From the NCBI GenBank assembly GCA_030583665.1, contig CP129469.1, positions 1,851,043 through 1,915,042 on the forward strand: a DNA stretch of 64,000 nucleotides. The letters run 5' to 3'. This DNA is from Candidatus Jettenia sp. AMX2. Its GTDB lineage: Bacteria; Planctomycetota; Brocadiia; Brocadiales; Brocadiaceae. Shown here piece by piece: positions 1 through 7,463 of this stretch. The position numbers were made by a program, and so were the translations under genes. Position 1 is the stretch's first letter; every line of letters starts with the position of its first letter. A model generated the notes under the pieces. The model did not search any database and was not told the origin of the DNA. It worked only from the letters and a program-made list of their open reading frames with translations.

Positions 1-54
1 ATGAAAGGAACACCATTCCTAGCAAGTATTATTTCCAAAGTATGGCATATTTGA
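1..54 (+). CDS. possible 3' end of an upstream gene (partial)
   Basis: The first frame is open from the left edge to a TGA at 52-54, ten bases before the next gene. It could be the C-terminus of a gene lying outside the window, but 17 codons are too few to judge. No family is recognisable. Confidence 0.15.
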   Translation: MKGTPFLASIISKVWHI

Positions 55-64
55 GGAAAGCACA

Positions 65-1291
65 ATGTCTTATAAAAAGAAATTTTTCGAGTTTATTATA
101 AAGTGTATGCAGAGAAAGTACTCACTGTGGTATCTCTTCATTGCAACGTTATTTTGTTTTACAGTGACGGCTTCTCCTGAAGAGATACTCATACCCGGAA
201 ATTCAAAATTAGAAGAGAGCTTCTCTGAATTGAATAAAAAAGGGCAGATAGAAAAAGAATTTCATTTGTATGCTACGGATGGTTATCAGGAAATGGCTGA
301 CGGAGAATTTATCTATTTCTGGGGGTTTACCCATGCAAAGGATTTTGCCGATACCGGGGAAATAAAGACAAAAGAAGAAAGGGACGGGAAATTACTACCA
401 CTCAAAGTGCCCGGTGACGAGATACGTCTCATATCAGGTAAGAATTACGTTGTCGTTCTGCACAATGCCGGATTTTATGAAACGGAGGCACATTCCGGTG
501 TTCATGGCGTTTCGCACACCATCCATTTCCATGGACTGGATCTCATACCAGCCTATGATGGTGTACCAAACCTGCCTTATACTCCTGTATTTCCAGGAGA
601 AAAGTACCGGTATTTGTTAACAATACCGGAAGATATTGAAGGGTCGTACATGGGACACTGCCATGTGGATGCCACCAATCATCTCATGGCGGGGATGTAT
701 TTCCCTTTAATACTGGAAAAAAGGCCAAATGAAATCTACGGATATAAATTTGATAGAGAATATACGCTTCTTATGAGCGAAGTTGATAGTGAATACATGG
801 AGATGCTCAGGACAGAAGGAAACATACGGCGTGGATTGGATTGGAAGTCAAATTATTTTATGCTCAATGGCAGAATATTTACGGATAAATTGACAAATCC
901 CTTGTCCACGATTAATGACCCTAAGACAAGAATCGTTGCATACGAAGGCGAGACTGTTTTGGTTCGATTAATGGCCATAGGGTATAACCACATATTTGCA
1001 TGGCATCCACACGGGTTTCATGGGTTGGTAATCGGGACAGATGGGAGAAAGTTAAGCTATCCATATGAAAAAGATACTTTACTTATTGGATCTGGTGAGC
1101 GATATGACATTTTATATAAAATTCCTGATTCTTCTTCGTTGAGAGGATGCTCGTCATGTAATTATGGACCTGGTATCAGCATAGCCCATGACCACAATAT
1201 GATGGGGATGGTAAGTCAGGGAATGTATCCGCACGGGCCACAAACTATTTTTGATGTGAGATCAAAAAGGATGAAGCCAAATGATAAGTAA
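65..1291 (+). CDS. secreted two-domain multicopper oxidase
   Basis: Probably an exported copper oxidase or copper nitrite-reductase-like enzyme. All the copper-ligand clusters of the family are visible: HTIHFHG (about residues 151-157), GHCHVDATNHLMAGM (about 197-211, type 1 Cys-His-Met), WHPHGFHG in the second cupredoxin domain, and AHDHNMMGM near the C-terminus. About 408 residues fits a two-domain oxidase rather than a three-domain laccase. The SD-like GAGGAAAG supports the ATG at 65. An ATG at 107 would give a more classical signal peptide (basic MQRK, hydrophobic stretch, cleavage near TAS). The substrate cannot be read from sequence. It stands alone, followed by intron debris. Confidence 0.85.
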   Translation: MSYKKKFFEFIIKCMQRKYSLWYLFIATLFCFTVTASPEEILIPGNSKLEESFSELNKKGQIEKEFHLYATDGYQEMADGEFIYFWGFTHAKDFADTGEIKTKEERDGKLLPLKVPGDEIRLISGKNYVVVLHNAGFYETEAHSGVHGVSHTIHFHGLDLIPAYDGVPNLPYTPVFPGEKYRYLLTIPEDIEGSYMGHCHVDATNHLMAGMYFPLILEKRPNEIYGYKFDREYTLLMSEVDSEYMEMLRTEGNIRRGLDWKSNYFMLNGRIFTDKLTNPLSTINDPKTRIVAYEGETVLVRLMAIGYNHIFAWHPHGFHGLVIGTDGRKLSYPYEKDTLLIGSGERYDILYKIPDSSSLRGCSSCNYGPGISIAHDHNMMGMVSQGMYPHGPQTIFDVRSKRMKPNDK

Positions 1292-1351
1292 GCCATATTT
1301 TAGGTGTATCAGGAATTTGTGACAAGGGTGTCATGTTTATATCTAAATATT

Positions 1352-1370
1352 ACTAAGTTTTCAACTTAGT
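1352..1370. terminator. weak hairpin after the oxidase gene
   Basis: An 8-bp perfect inverted repeat (ACTAAGTT / AACTTAGT, 3-base loop) lies 60 bases past the oxidase stop. It has no long T tract, so terminator function is only plausible. Confidence 0.25.
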
Positions 1371-1599
1371 TCCCTTTGATTTACTGGCAAGGGTAATTTT
1401 ATTGAACGGTGAAGAAACGGGGCAAGGTCTTGTTTCTTGATGTTTTGAATACCAGGGACATCATAGTTAATTATTGACTCAGTGTTGAAAAACGGCTACG
1501 ATTCCCCTATTGCTAGGATCGTTCGTGTGGTAAATCACAGGAGTACGCCATGCCGGCAGAAACCTGACCAGAAGGGGTCTTAAAAGAAAAGGGAAGATT

Positions 1600-2189
1600 C
1601 CTAAAATTAAGTATTGGTGTCCGTACGCAGTAACATTTGTTTATTTTTACGGGTTAAAGTCCCGTCCGGGGAATTATCCGTTCACCCCGGTAGTTCAAGG
1701 GAGCGGTGGCTGAGCAATCAGGGCCGTAAGTTCCCAATTGGCAAAACTGCAGGCCACAGCGCAAGCGAATCTATAAGTAGCCTCGTCAATATAAATTGAA
1801 GATGCCGACCTTGTGGACTTGTGGACATACGGGGAAGGTCGAAGATTGCAGACTCAGGCAACGGAAGGAGTCTGCAATATCTTCCGGGGTACCAGGGGTG
1901 ACATGCAGTGGAAGATAAACAGACCAGTGCCGGAGACCCTATGCAGTAATGTTTGAGGGGCATAAACCGCTCTGTATAAGGAAACGAAATCACAGCGGGT
2001 TGTATAGGGAGTCGGAGGGGTTCGTAGTACCGTTTGAGGACAAGGGGCAACAAAACCCTGTTCGAGGAAAGGAACCCTGCTTTGTTCATGCAACCGAAGA
2101 GTAGAGGTAAAGGGAGATTGCAGAAATGCTAACAACCCTGGAAAAGATCAGGATACTACAGAGGAAGTGATACTGAAAGGCCAAGCAAG
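1600..2189 (+). mobile_element. group II intron remnant, 5' RNA part
   Basis: This roughly 600-base stretch has no credible gene but is rich in short complementary segments. It reads into a reverse-transcriptase fragment on the same strand, the layout of a bacterial group II intron (RNA domains I-III, then the intron-encoded protein). The stretch around 2150-2185, just before the protein, resembles the conserved lead-in of LtrA-type introns. I could not fix the 5' boundary, and no domain V/VI hairpin follows because the element is truncated. Identification rests mainly on the downstream protein fragment. Confidence 0.5.
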
Positions 2190-2340
2190 AACCAACCTAC
2201 CGCTTCTATGCCCCCTATGCAAGGTATTCCGGGTAGACATCCTCAGTCATGCCTACACCCTTGTCCGTGCCAACAAAGGAAGCGCCGGAACAGATGGCGT
2301 AACCTTTGAGGCCATCGAGGAGAGAGAAGGGGTCTTCGCC
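2190..2340 (+). pseudogene. group II intron reverse transcriptase/maturase, N-terminal fragment
   Basis: The translated stretch VDILSHAY...RANKGSAGTDGVTFEAIEE matches the N-terminal region of LtrA-type reverse transcriptase/maturases, where the wording R-A-N-K-G-x-x-G-x-D-G-V-T is highly conserved. After about 50 codons the similarity stops and the frame runs into unrelated sequence ending at 2406. The reverse-transcriptase, maturase and endonuclease domains are all missing. The residues just before the match (around 2200-2230) look shifted by one base relative to the usual F-Y-x-L-Y-D-K-V. The element is dead. Confidence 0.7.
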
Positions 2341-2432
2341 TTCTTTACCCTGAATTACCCAACTTATGAATTATGCAATCTATATTTATACTTTTCTAAG
2401 CAATAACGATAGAACTCAGCAACGGCGTTTTA

Positions 2433-2696
2433 CTACGTCCGTTGGAGTGTCTTGTTAGCTGCTATTTTTTCATATAATCGTTCAGGTGCTATATCGGCAC
2501 CATTTGGCCATGCAATCGTTCCACCTTCAATCTTTGCCATACGGAAAAAGTTCAAATCCGATAAAGGCTCAAATATTGGCCCTCTTTTCAGATATTCTGT
2601 AAAATCAACCTCACCTTCTAAATCATCGTCAAAAATTATATGATAAATATAATCCTTTAAATATGTGATTTTTTTAACTTCATTCATATTCCACAT
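2433..2696 (-). CDS. DUF2442 protein (87 aa)
   Basis: Family features are clear: an early [11 protein letters not shown] segment, [10 protein letters not shown] in the middle and [18 protein letters not shown] near the end, all typical of DUF2442. Such proteins are usually encoded beside a DUF4160 protein, and the pair is often discussed as a toxin-antitoxin-like module with no settled biochemistry. The partner lies immediately upstream (2705-2966) and is broken. The start at 2696 is supported by AGGTG four bases before the ATG; a second ATG is at 2687. The gene itself is intact. Confidence 0.8.
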   Translation of the reverse strand: MWNMNEVKKITYLKDYIYHIIFDDDLEGEVDFTEYLKRGPIFEPLSDLNFFRMAKIEGGTIAWPNGADIAPERLYEKIAANKTLQRT

Positions 2697-2704
2697 AATT
2701 CACC

Positions 2705-2966
2705 TCACTTTAAGGGTTCTATTCTCTTAATTTCCTTCCCGGATAGTGCTAAGTTCCAGTCTTCTACCAGTTCTGCCTCGTATAAATCAATCCATTCTCT
2801 AACAAGCCGAAGGGCTGTCTTTGAGCCTAAGTTGCCTCGTAAAATATTTCCTTGAAAATCTATAAGGGCCTTATTGCCTTAATATTCCACATGAATATGG
2901 GGAGGATTATGATCGTCATAAAACATCCTGACAATTATTCCAAAAAATGTTGCTATAATTGGCATG
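2705..2966 (-). pseudogene. DUF4160 gene with a frameshift and a stop
   Basis: Reading leftward from the ATG at 2966 gives MPIIATFF. An extra G in the G run near 2941-2943 then breaks the frame. The continuing frame reads GIIVRMFYDDHNPPHIHVEY, the hallmark of DUF4160, meets an in-frame TAA at 2881-2879, and continues through GNKALIDFQG to a natural-looking stop at 2707-2705. Two independent lesions make an assembly error less likely. The DUF2442 gene follows 8 bases later, so the pair was once an operon. Confidence 0.75.
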
Positions 2967-2974
2967 TTATATTA

Positions 2975-3070
2975 AACATTTTATGATCAAATTGTATGAG
3001 AAACATCAGTCTCCTGCGATGAAAGAGGAGGCGGCCCAGGCAGCGTCCCTTTATTACGAGTTGAAGCGGC
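2975..3070 (+). pseudogene. tyrosine recombinase N-terminal fragment (copy 1)
   Basis: Thirty-two codons read as the end of an integrase N-terminal SAM-like DNA-binding domain (KHFMIKLYEKHQ ... AQAASLYYELKR). The same fragment, longer, occurs at 7263-7463. No catalytic domain is present. Confidence 0.5.
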
Positions 3071-3082
3071 TGCCGGGCATCA

Positions 3083-3333
3083 TTACTTCTTACCTGCCAA
3101 TGTGAAGTAGCTGGTCATTAAATTCCGGTAGTTTGGAATATGGTTGGAGAAGAGCGTGCCAAGGCATTCAATGTCGTTACGCCAGTCGCGGTGTAGCTCA
3201 CAAGCCATGCCAAACCAGTTCATCAACTGCACGCCAGCAGCCTGCATCCGTAGCCAGGCGCTGGACGGGTGACCTCATTGAAAGTGCCTGAGGCGTCTTT
3301 GAAAAGCCGGATGTACTTGAAGGATTTACTCAT
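3083..3333 (-). pseudogene. frameshifted copy of the 83-residue gene
   Basis: This is the counterpart of the intact gene at 7468-7719, with the same start context (GGAGGGATCAGCC before ATG). A single base is missing near 3262 (GCTGGACGGG here, GCTGTGACGGG in the intact copy), which destroys the frame. It is not expected to make the full product. Confidence 0.75.
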
Positions 3334-3443
3334 GGCTGATCCCTCCTATCCGAAGTGGATTGATTTAATGCCCAATGCTGCTCGTCTGACTACAAGGACC
3401 TTGTTAGGCCTTACAATCTCTTTTCACCTGACAAGTTCTGGTA

Positions 3444-3794
3444 TTAGATTATCCTCTTGTATTCGTCAGAGTGCCAATTTGCCACATGCATGGCATGTGT
3501 CTTCAAATAAGACCCAGGCTTGTAGAACTGGTCATAAAAATCCAGATCCAGATGATGCGCCTGCAGATACATGATAAGGAACATGGAAGGCACCGTACCA
3601 GGAAATTTACCAAAAGTGTCGTATATGTACTGGGCCTGTAAGGAAACGCACTCCCTGAACCGTTCGTCATGGATCTGCGCAGCCGAACGAACCTTACGAC
3701 TGTCCTTCCACGGACCGGTCAGGCCTTGAAAATAGTATAAAATCTGATTTGTATTTTTCATTTGTTCATGTATCCACAAGGCAGCTTTTGTCAC
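3444..3794 (-). pseudogene. C-terminal fragment of the nitroreductase-like gene, fused to foreign sequence
   Basis: Positions 3444-3718 encode about the last 90 residues of the protein encoded at 7855-9144 (GPWKDSRKVRSAAQIHDERF through YLKTHAMHVANWHSD). The first codons of this open frame come from the adjacent repeat (3724-3959), so the 116-codon frame is a chimera at a recombination junction. The whole N-terminal nitroreductase core is missing. It is probably non-functional. Confidence 0.7.
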
Positions 3795-3959
3795 TGCATT
3801 TAAACTTGGGTCTTTTCGAGATGCTCTGAAAATGAGTGATAGTCGTCATCGGCATAAAAAACCACTAACTAAGAACTCCACTGGGTTGTACCATAGTAAT
3901 GAACAAAAATAGGCGACGTAATTAATGGATAATACAACTTTGTCAATCATATGCTATAG
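3724..3959. repeat. direct repeat flanking the toxin-antitoxin cassette, left copy
   Basis: About 236 bases, near-identical to 4828-5074 in the same orientation, starting at the same CCTTGAAAATAGTATAAAATC string. The two copies bracket the PIN toxin/antitoxin pair. Differences are scattered substitutions and a short insertion in the right copy. Confidence 0.85.
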
Positions 3960-3976
3960 ATGACCCCAAAGAACTC

Positions 3977-4012
3977 TTGACATATGTCATTCACTTGTAA
4001 TACAATTGCAAT
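3977..4012 (+). promoter_or_regulatory. promoter and palindromic operator of the toxin-antitoxin pair
   Basis: TTGACA (3977-3982), an 18-base spacer and TACAAT (4001-4006) precede the toxin ATG at 4013 by only 6 bases, predicting a leaderless or nearly leaderless transcript. A perfect 12-bp palindrome TGACATATGTCA (3978-3989) overlaps the -35 box, a typical place for a ribbon-helix-helix antitoxin to repress its own operon. Binding is inferred. Confidence 0.6.
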
Positions 4013-4510
4013 ATGTTAGTCTTTGATTCGTCAACGCTTATTCTTCTTGCAAAAACAGATTTACTGGAATTGTTCGTTCTGGATTTTCGTGGAAAAGTTT
4101 TAATTCCCCAGAAAGTCAAGGCGGAGATATGCAGAGAAAAAAATGAAGAAACCCCTTTAATAGTTAAATTAATTAAGGATAAAAGAATTGAGATCCTGGA
4201 AGCAAAAAACAGCAGCCAGATAAAGAAACTTATGGATGATTTTAATATAGACGCCGGTGAGGCAGAGGCTTTATCCCTTGCTGTCCAGGAGGGTGCCAGC
4301 GTAGTTGCAACAGATGATAGAAATGCCATAAGGGCATGTAAGATTTTAAAATTAGATTTTATTACCGCAATTGCTGTGTTGATAAGGGCATTTGAAAAAA
4401 ATTTTATTGATAGTGACGAGGCTATCGTTAAATTGCAAAAACTGAAATCTATAGGCAGATATAGCAAAACAATAATAGATGACGCAACAAAAAAAATAAA
4501 GGAGGTATAA
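4013..4510 (+). CDS. PIN-domain toxin (VapC/DUF3368 type)
   Basis: A 165-residue PIN-domain protein, a likely RNA-cleaving toxin. Acidic active-site residues are visible: Asp in MLVFDSSTLI at the N-terminus, Glu in the KAEI segment, DAGEAEALSLA in the middle (the classic GE.EA PIN signature) and VATDDRNAIRAC late. It is the first gene of a two-gene unit, separated by 3 bases from the downstream antitoxin, so the order is toxin first, as is common for this PIN subgroup. No SD is evident, in keeping with a leaderless message. The cassette sits between two direct repeats and was probably inserted or lost as a block. Confidence 0.85.
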   Translation: MLVFDSSTLILLAKTDLLELFVLDFRGKVLIPQKVKAEICREKNEETPLIVKLIKDKRIEILEAKNSSQIKKLMDDFNIDAGEAEALSLAVQEGASVVATDDRNAIRACKILKLDFITAIAVLIRAFEKNFIDSDEAIVKLQKLKSIGRYSKTIIDDATKKIKEV

Positions 4511-4513
4511 AAA

Positions 4514-4813
4514 ATGGCTACCAAAACCTTAAGCATACGCATAGATGATGACGACTATAAATTTCTTTCCATTCTGGCGAAAGAAGAAAAGGAAGATGTT
4601 TCAAAGGCTGTAAGAGAACTGGTTGATCTCGGCAGGGTAATGCTTGCCATAGTGAAATATAAAAAATCTGAGGCATCCATTGAGAAGGCTGCTAAGATAG
4701 CCGGGGTCTCTATCTCAAAAATGATGGAAATATTTAAGGAATACAGTGTTGAGGCAAACCTGGAGTACGAAGACTATCTGAAGGGATTAAAGGGTATAAA
4801 AAAGGTCTGGTAG
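4514..4813 (+). CDS. antitoxin with ribbon-helix-helix-like N-terminus
   Basis: A 99-residue protein. The first part (TKTLSIRIDDDDYKFLSILA) looks like a ribbon-helix-helix strand and helix; the middle (EKAAKIAGVSISKMMEIFKE) resembles the helix-turn-helix of UPF0175-type antitoxins. It is expected to bind the PIN toxin and repress the shared promoter. An SD (AAAGGAGG, about 4499-4506) overlaps the end of the toxin gene. It pairs with the upstream PIN gene. Confidence 0.75.
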   Translation: MATKTLSIRIDDDDYKFLSILAKEEKEDVSKAVRELVDLGRVMLAIVKYKKSEASIEKAAKIAGVSISKMMEIFKEYSVEANLEYEDYLKGLKGIKKVW

Positions 4814-4827
4814 AAAGAAATGGCAGA

Positions 4828-5074
4828 CCTTGAAAATAGTATAAAATCTGACCTGTCTTTTTCTTTGTGTTTTTCATTTGTTCATGTATCCACAAGGCAG
4901 CTTTTGTCATTGCACTTAAACCTTGGTCTTTTCGGGATGCTCTAAAAATGAGTAATAGTCGTTATCTGCGTAAAAAACCACTCACTAAGAACTCCACTGG
5001 GTCGAGCCATAGTAATGAATAAAAATAAAAGACGTAATTAATGGATAGCGCAACTTTATCAATCATATTCTATA
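4828..5074. repeat. direct repeat flanking the toxin-antitoxin cassette, right copy
   Basis: Partner of 3724-3959, starting 15 bases after the antitoxin stop. It carries an extra run of about 15 bases near 4853-4870. Both copies contain the same short leftward reading (AMTKAALWIHEQMKN), perhaps the end of a once larger gene; I cannot name it. Confidence 0.85.
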
Positions 5075-5149
5075 ATCAACAGGTTGTCCGAGAATGCAAA
5101 TTCGTGAAAATTTGGATATTGATTTATAAAGACTTATTACTTGAGCAAT

Positions 5150-5250
5150 CACGAAAAAGTGAAGTTCACCTTTTGATGTCAATTCCCAATCAGCTAAAAG
5201 TTCTTCTTTATGAATTTCAGCCCATGCTAAAGCAAGTTTCGATTTCGATA
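5150..5250 (-). pseudogene. second DUF4160 remnant
   Basis: Read leftward, this stretch gives LALAWAEIHKEELLADWELT followed by SKGELHFF, close to the C-terminal end of DUF4160 proteins. The N-terminal half is missing, and the usual F-K-I-x-P-L ending is frameshifted. The rest of 5075-5490 shows no further gene. Confidence 0.5.
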
Positions 5251-5492
5251 GCTATCCCGATTTCGATTTGGATTCTTTTTCTTCCCAACGAAGTCATCAC
5301 GCGCAAAAGGGTTTAGGAACACAAAGTTGCGAATCTAAAATCAACTGCGAGAAGGCACTGAACCTGCTCAAGAATCCGTCGCCCCTTTGTCGCAGGCATG
5401 AATTGTTATGCTTTCCCTTCACTGGAATTGCAAATTCCTCCCAAACTTGAAGCCTTGCGAGATTTACCTCCGTTGGTTCTCACGTTTTCGTG

Positions 5493-5714
5493 TTACTCAG
5501 AATATTGGTAAACTGGTGTTTCAATTACTTTGCTGGGCTTCGACTTCCCCATGATAGTTTCTTGTAGTTTTTCTACAGTAGCAGGGGAGAAAAACTGTTC
5601 TCCAGTTTCTTCATTTACTCGGGCGGGCACATTTTCCACAATATAGAAGCGGCCTTGATACTCCAGTGTATATGTAACCCGACGTTCAACCAACTTTTCT
5701 TTTTTGTAACGCAT
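5493..5714 (-). CDS. MqsA/YgiT-type antitoxin-like protein lacking zinc ligands
   Basis: The stretch RRVTYTLEYQGRFYIVENVP followed by ARVNEETGEQFFSPATVEKL matches the YgiT/MqsA N-terminal domain. The usual Cys-x-x-Cys pairs are absent (NEETGE stands where CxxCGE is expected), so it cannot bind zinc in the standard way. No C-terminal helix-turn-helix is present (73 residues). A GGAG motif precedes the ATG, which overlaps the stop of a truncated upstream gene as TAATG. It probably was the antitoxin of a DUF4258 toxin pair and is now an orphan. Confidence 0.65.
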   Translation of the reverse strand: MRYKKEKLVERRVTYTLEYQGRFYIVENVPARVNEETGEQFFSPATVEKLQETIMGKSKPSKVIETPVYQYSE

Positions 5715-5767
5715 TATGATCTCCGTTTTTTGAATTCAACCCATTCTGTTGGGTCTGCCCTCTGTGT
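5714..5767 (-). pseudogene. 3' tip of a DUF4258-type toxin gene
   Basis: In the frame ending at the TAA of 5716-5714 the last codons read ADPTEWVEFKKRRS, like the conserved end of DUF4258 proteins, which pair with YgiT-type antitoxins. Upstream the frame is closed by a stop and the sequence becomes a dispersed repeat, so only the tip survives. Confidence 0.4.
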
Positions 5768-5799
5768 CTATAATAGTTATAATCTTGATGAGCGAAAGC

Positions 5800-5925
5800 G
5801 ACGAAGCAAACTCGGAGACTGCTTCGCTAACGCTCACAGCAGGCTCGGAACAAGCTCTGCATACTCTTGTTCTATAAAGCCTTAAGATTGCTTCGCTGTC
5901 GCTCGCAATGACAATAACAGAGGAT
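5800..5925. repeat. dispersed GAAGCAATCT / CATTGCGAG-type repeat
   Basis: Contains CTTAAGATTGCTTCGCTGTC followed by GCTCGCAATGAC, one of several window copies of an imperfect palindromic repeat (others near 10325, 12358, 15680, 33700, 34735, 44369 and 57810). It abuts the truncated DUF4258 gene. Confidence 0.6.
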
Positions 5926-5968
5926 GTAGCGCAGAGCTTCCTGCCAGAATGCGACCATTCGCTTGAAA

Positions 5969-6121
5969 TCAAAGCAATGGATTACGATTGATCCAATTCT
6001 CATCGTATGTCCTCTTGTTCTGCCGAACGACCACGATAACCCGCCGGGCCAAGGGTGAGCATTTTTTGCACTGCATGTATTCCCGGTCGGGTTGATCGAA
6101 TTGTTCGGTGGTTCTTTCCAT
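5969..6121 (-). CDS. possible 50-residue ORF after mrr
   Basis: The ATG at 6121 follows the mrr stop after one base, which suggests translational coupling. The product contains one CKKC motif and a basic centre. No family is recognised, and it may be a chance frame. Confidence 0.25.
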   Translation of the reverse strand: MERTTEQFDQPDREYMQCKKCSPLARRVIVVVRQNKRTYDENWINRNPLL

Positions 6122-6122
6122 T

Positions 6123-7001
6123 TCAGTTCGTTTCAAAGAAATTGTCATCAACGGCCTTAACATCATACGTGTTCTGCACTTGGACTCCCACACCATATTG
6201 ATAGAGAAGGTCTACTAATTTCCTTCCATCGATTAGGATTATTGTGTGGTGCGCGTCATGGGCTTTCTTGATCGCTTGCTGGTCAAATTCAGAAGTGGTG
6301 ACAAATACGCCTTTTGTAGTATCGCCGCTCATAGCCCCTATGAAATTCCTAATGTCCTTTTCTCGAACTTTGTTTTCGTTGTACCGTTTTGCCTGAATGT
6401 AGATCTTTTCCAGACCCAGCTTGTCTTGGTTTATTATCCCATCAATCCCGCTGTCGCCGGTTTTCGATGTTTCAATGGATTCGCCATAACCCATTCTACC
6501 CAACAATATGAGGATCACTTTCTCGAAGTAGAATGGATCGGCATTCTTTAGTTTATCAAGCAAATCAGATTTTACTTGGGCTTCAATTGCTGAAAAGCCG
6601 GTATCTATTAAGTCTTGGGGCGATGATCCCTTTATCTCCAAATCCTCGAATTCTTTTGCTCTTTCTTCCTGGTAGAAATTGAATATGCCTGATTCGCTTA
6701 TTATGTCCTTCAAGTTGACTTTATCTTTGCTAACCTCTTTCCCTTTCTGGGTGATTTGCACAGCTCCTCTTTCAGGATAGTGAATGTATCCAGCCTTTTT
6801 CAGATACGACTTCCCCCAAGCTATTCTATTCAGGAGTAGAAGGTCGCCGGTTTTCGTCTTCTTCTCCAGCAACTCCTGTGGCAGTTTTGAATAGTACTTT
6901 TCCACCACTTTATTGAGTAGCTCCCTGTGCTGAACTATCCTGCCATCAGCGAGTGTTTCGAGAATAGGGACGAATGTTTCATGAAATTTTGGTATTTCCA
7001 T
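6123..7001 (-). CDS. mrr: Mrr-family type IV restriction endonuclease
   Basis: Mrr-type nucleases cut modified DNA. The first part (about residues 1-95) resembles the Mrr N-terminal winged-helix domain (LLNRIAWGKSYLKKAGYI, then ITQKGKE). The C-terminal part (about 155-280) is the Mrr catalytic fold: FEKVILILLGRMGYG, then GDSGIDGII with the metal-binding Asp, then IYIQAKRY with the Q-x-K pair. The ATG at 7001 is preceded by GAGGAG; an upstream TTG at 7019 is less likely. About 292 residues is normal for the family. It lies among mobile debris, as expected of a defence gene. No cognate methylase is nearby, none being needed for type IV. Confidence 0.88.
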   Translation of the reverse strand: MEIPKFHETFVPILETLADGRIVQHRELLNKVVEKYYSKLPQELLEKKTKTGDLLLLNRIAWGKSYLKKAGYIHYPERGAVQITQKGKEVSKDKVNLKDIISESGIFNFYQEERAKEFEDLEIKGSSPQDLIDTGFSAIEAQVKSDLLDKLKNADPFYFEKVILILLGRMGYGESIETSKTGDSGIDGIINQDKLGLEKIYIQAKRYNENKVREKDIRNFIGAMSGDTTKGVFVTTSEFDQQAIKKAHDAHHTIILIDGRKLVDLLYQYGVGVQVQNTYDVKAVDDNFFETN

Positions 7002-7262
7002 CGATAACGATCTCCTCAACTCCTGTCTTCAGGTCCAACTCATCACACACCTAACAATAGTATTAACAAGTTTTCTTTAATTTGACAAATCGTATAGCAC
7101 AAATCAAGGGAAAATTGACATATAAAATTTTCACTATTCGGATTCTAACTTGATAACATCACAGATTGAGTGATATCAAGAAAACAGGATAAGTATCCAT
7201 GCTTAATATCCATGCCGTTTTTATTAACTAAATACAGCATACTGCTGAATAAAAAATCGGTG

Positions 7263-7463
7263 ATGGTTTCCGTTCATAATAATTATAAGAAGTGGTTGAG
7301 ATGTTGCCTTGATTTCTGCCATAAATATTGTTATGGATATGCTGACAGTGAATCCCTTAAACATTTTATGATCAAATTGCATGAGAAACATCAGACGCCT
7401 GCGATGCAAGAGGAGGCGGCCCAGGCAGCGTCCCTTTATTACGAGTTGAAGCGGCTGCCGGGC
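7263..7463 (+). pseudogene. tyrosine recombinase/integrase N-terminal fragment (copy 2)
   Basis: About 67 codons match the N-terminal SAM-like domain of phage/integron-type integrases (YKKWLRCCLDFCHKY, then ESLKHFMIKLHEKHQT, then AAQAASLYYELK). The catalytic R-H-R-Y domain is missing and the frame ends in sequence belonging to the convergent gene. It is a relic of an element that may have moved this region. Confidence 0.6.

Larger units (their letters stand above)
2973..3718. repeat. 0.75-kb dispersed duplication, copy 1 (degraded)
   Basis: This segment is nearly identical to 7357-8114, in the same orientation. It carries an integrase fragment, a frameshifted copy of the 83-residue gene and the last part of the nitroreductase-like gene. 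Relative to copy 2 it has single-base changes, a 1-base loss near 3262 and a short deletion near 3460-3470. It ends abruptly at 3718, where the sequence switches to another repeat (3724-3959). Confidence 0.9.

Noticed and set aside
1718-2135. Two leftward frames of 93 and 123 codons across the intron
   Set aside because: Composition is odd and they cross the likely intron RNA; no family match.
5041-5450. Rightward frames of 60-91 codons
   Set aside because: They run over the opposite-strand DUF4160 remnant and a repeat, with no SD.
5969-6196. 75-codon frame overlapping the mrr end
   Set aside because: The part overlapping mrr is in another frame of a clear gene; only the 50 codons after the stop are kept, at low confidence.
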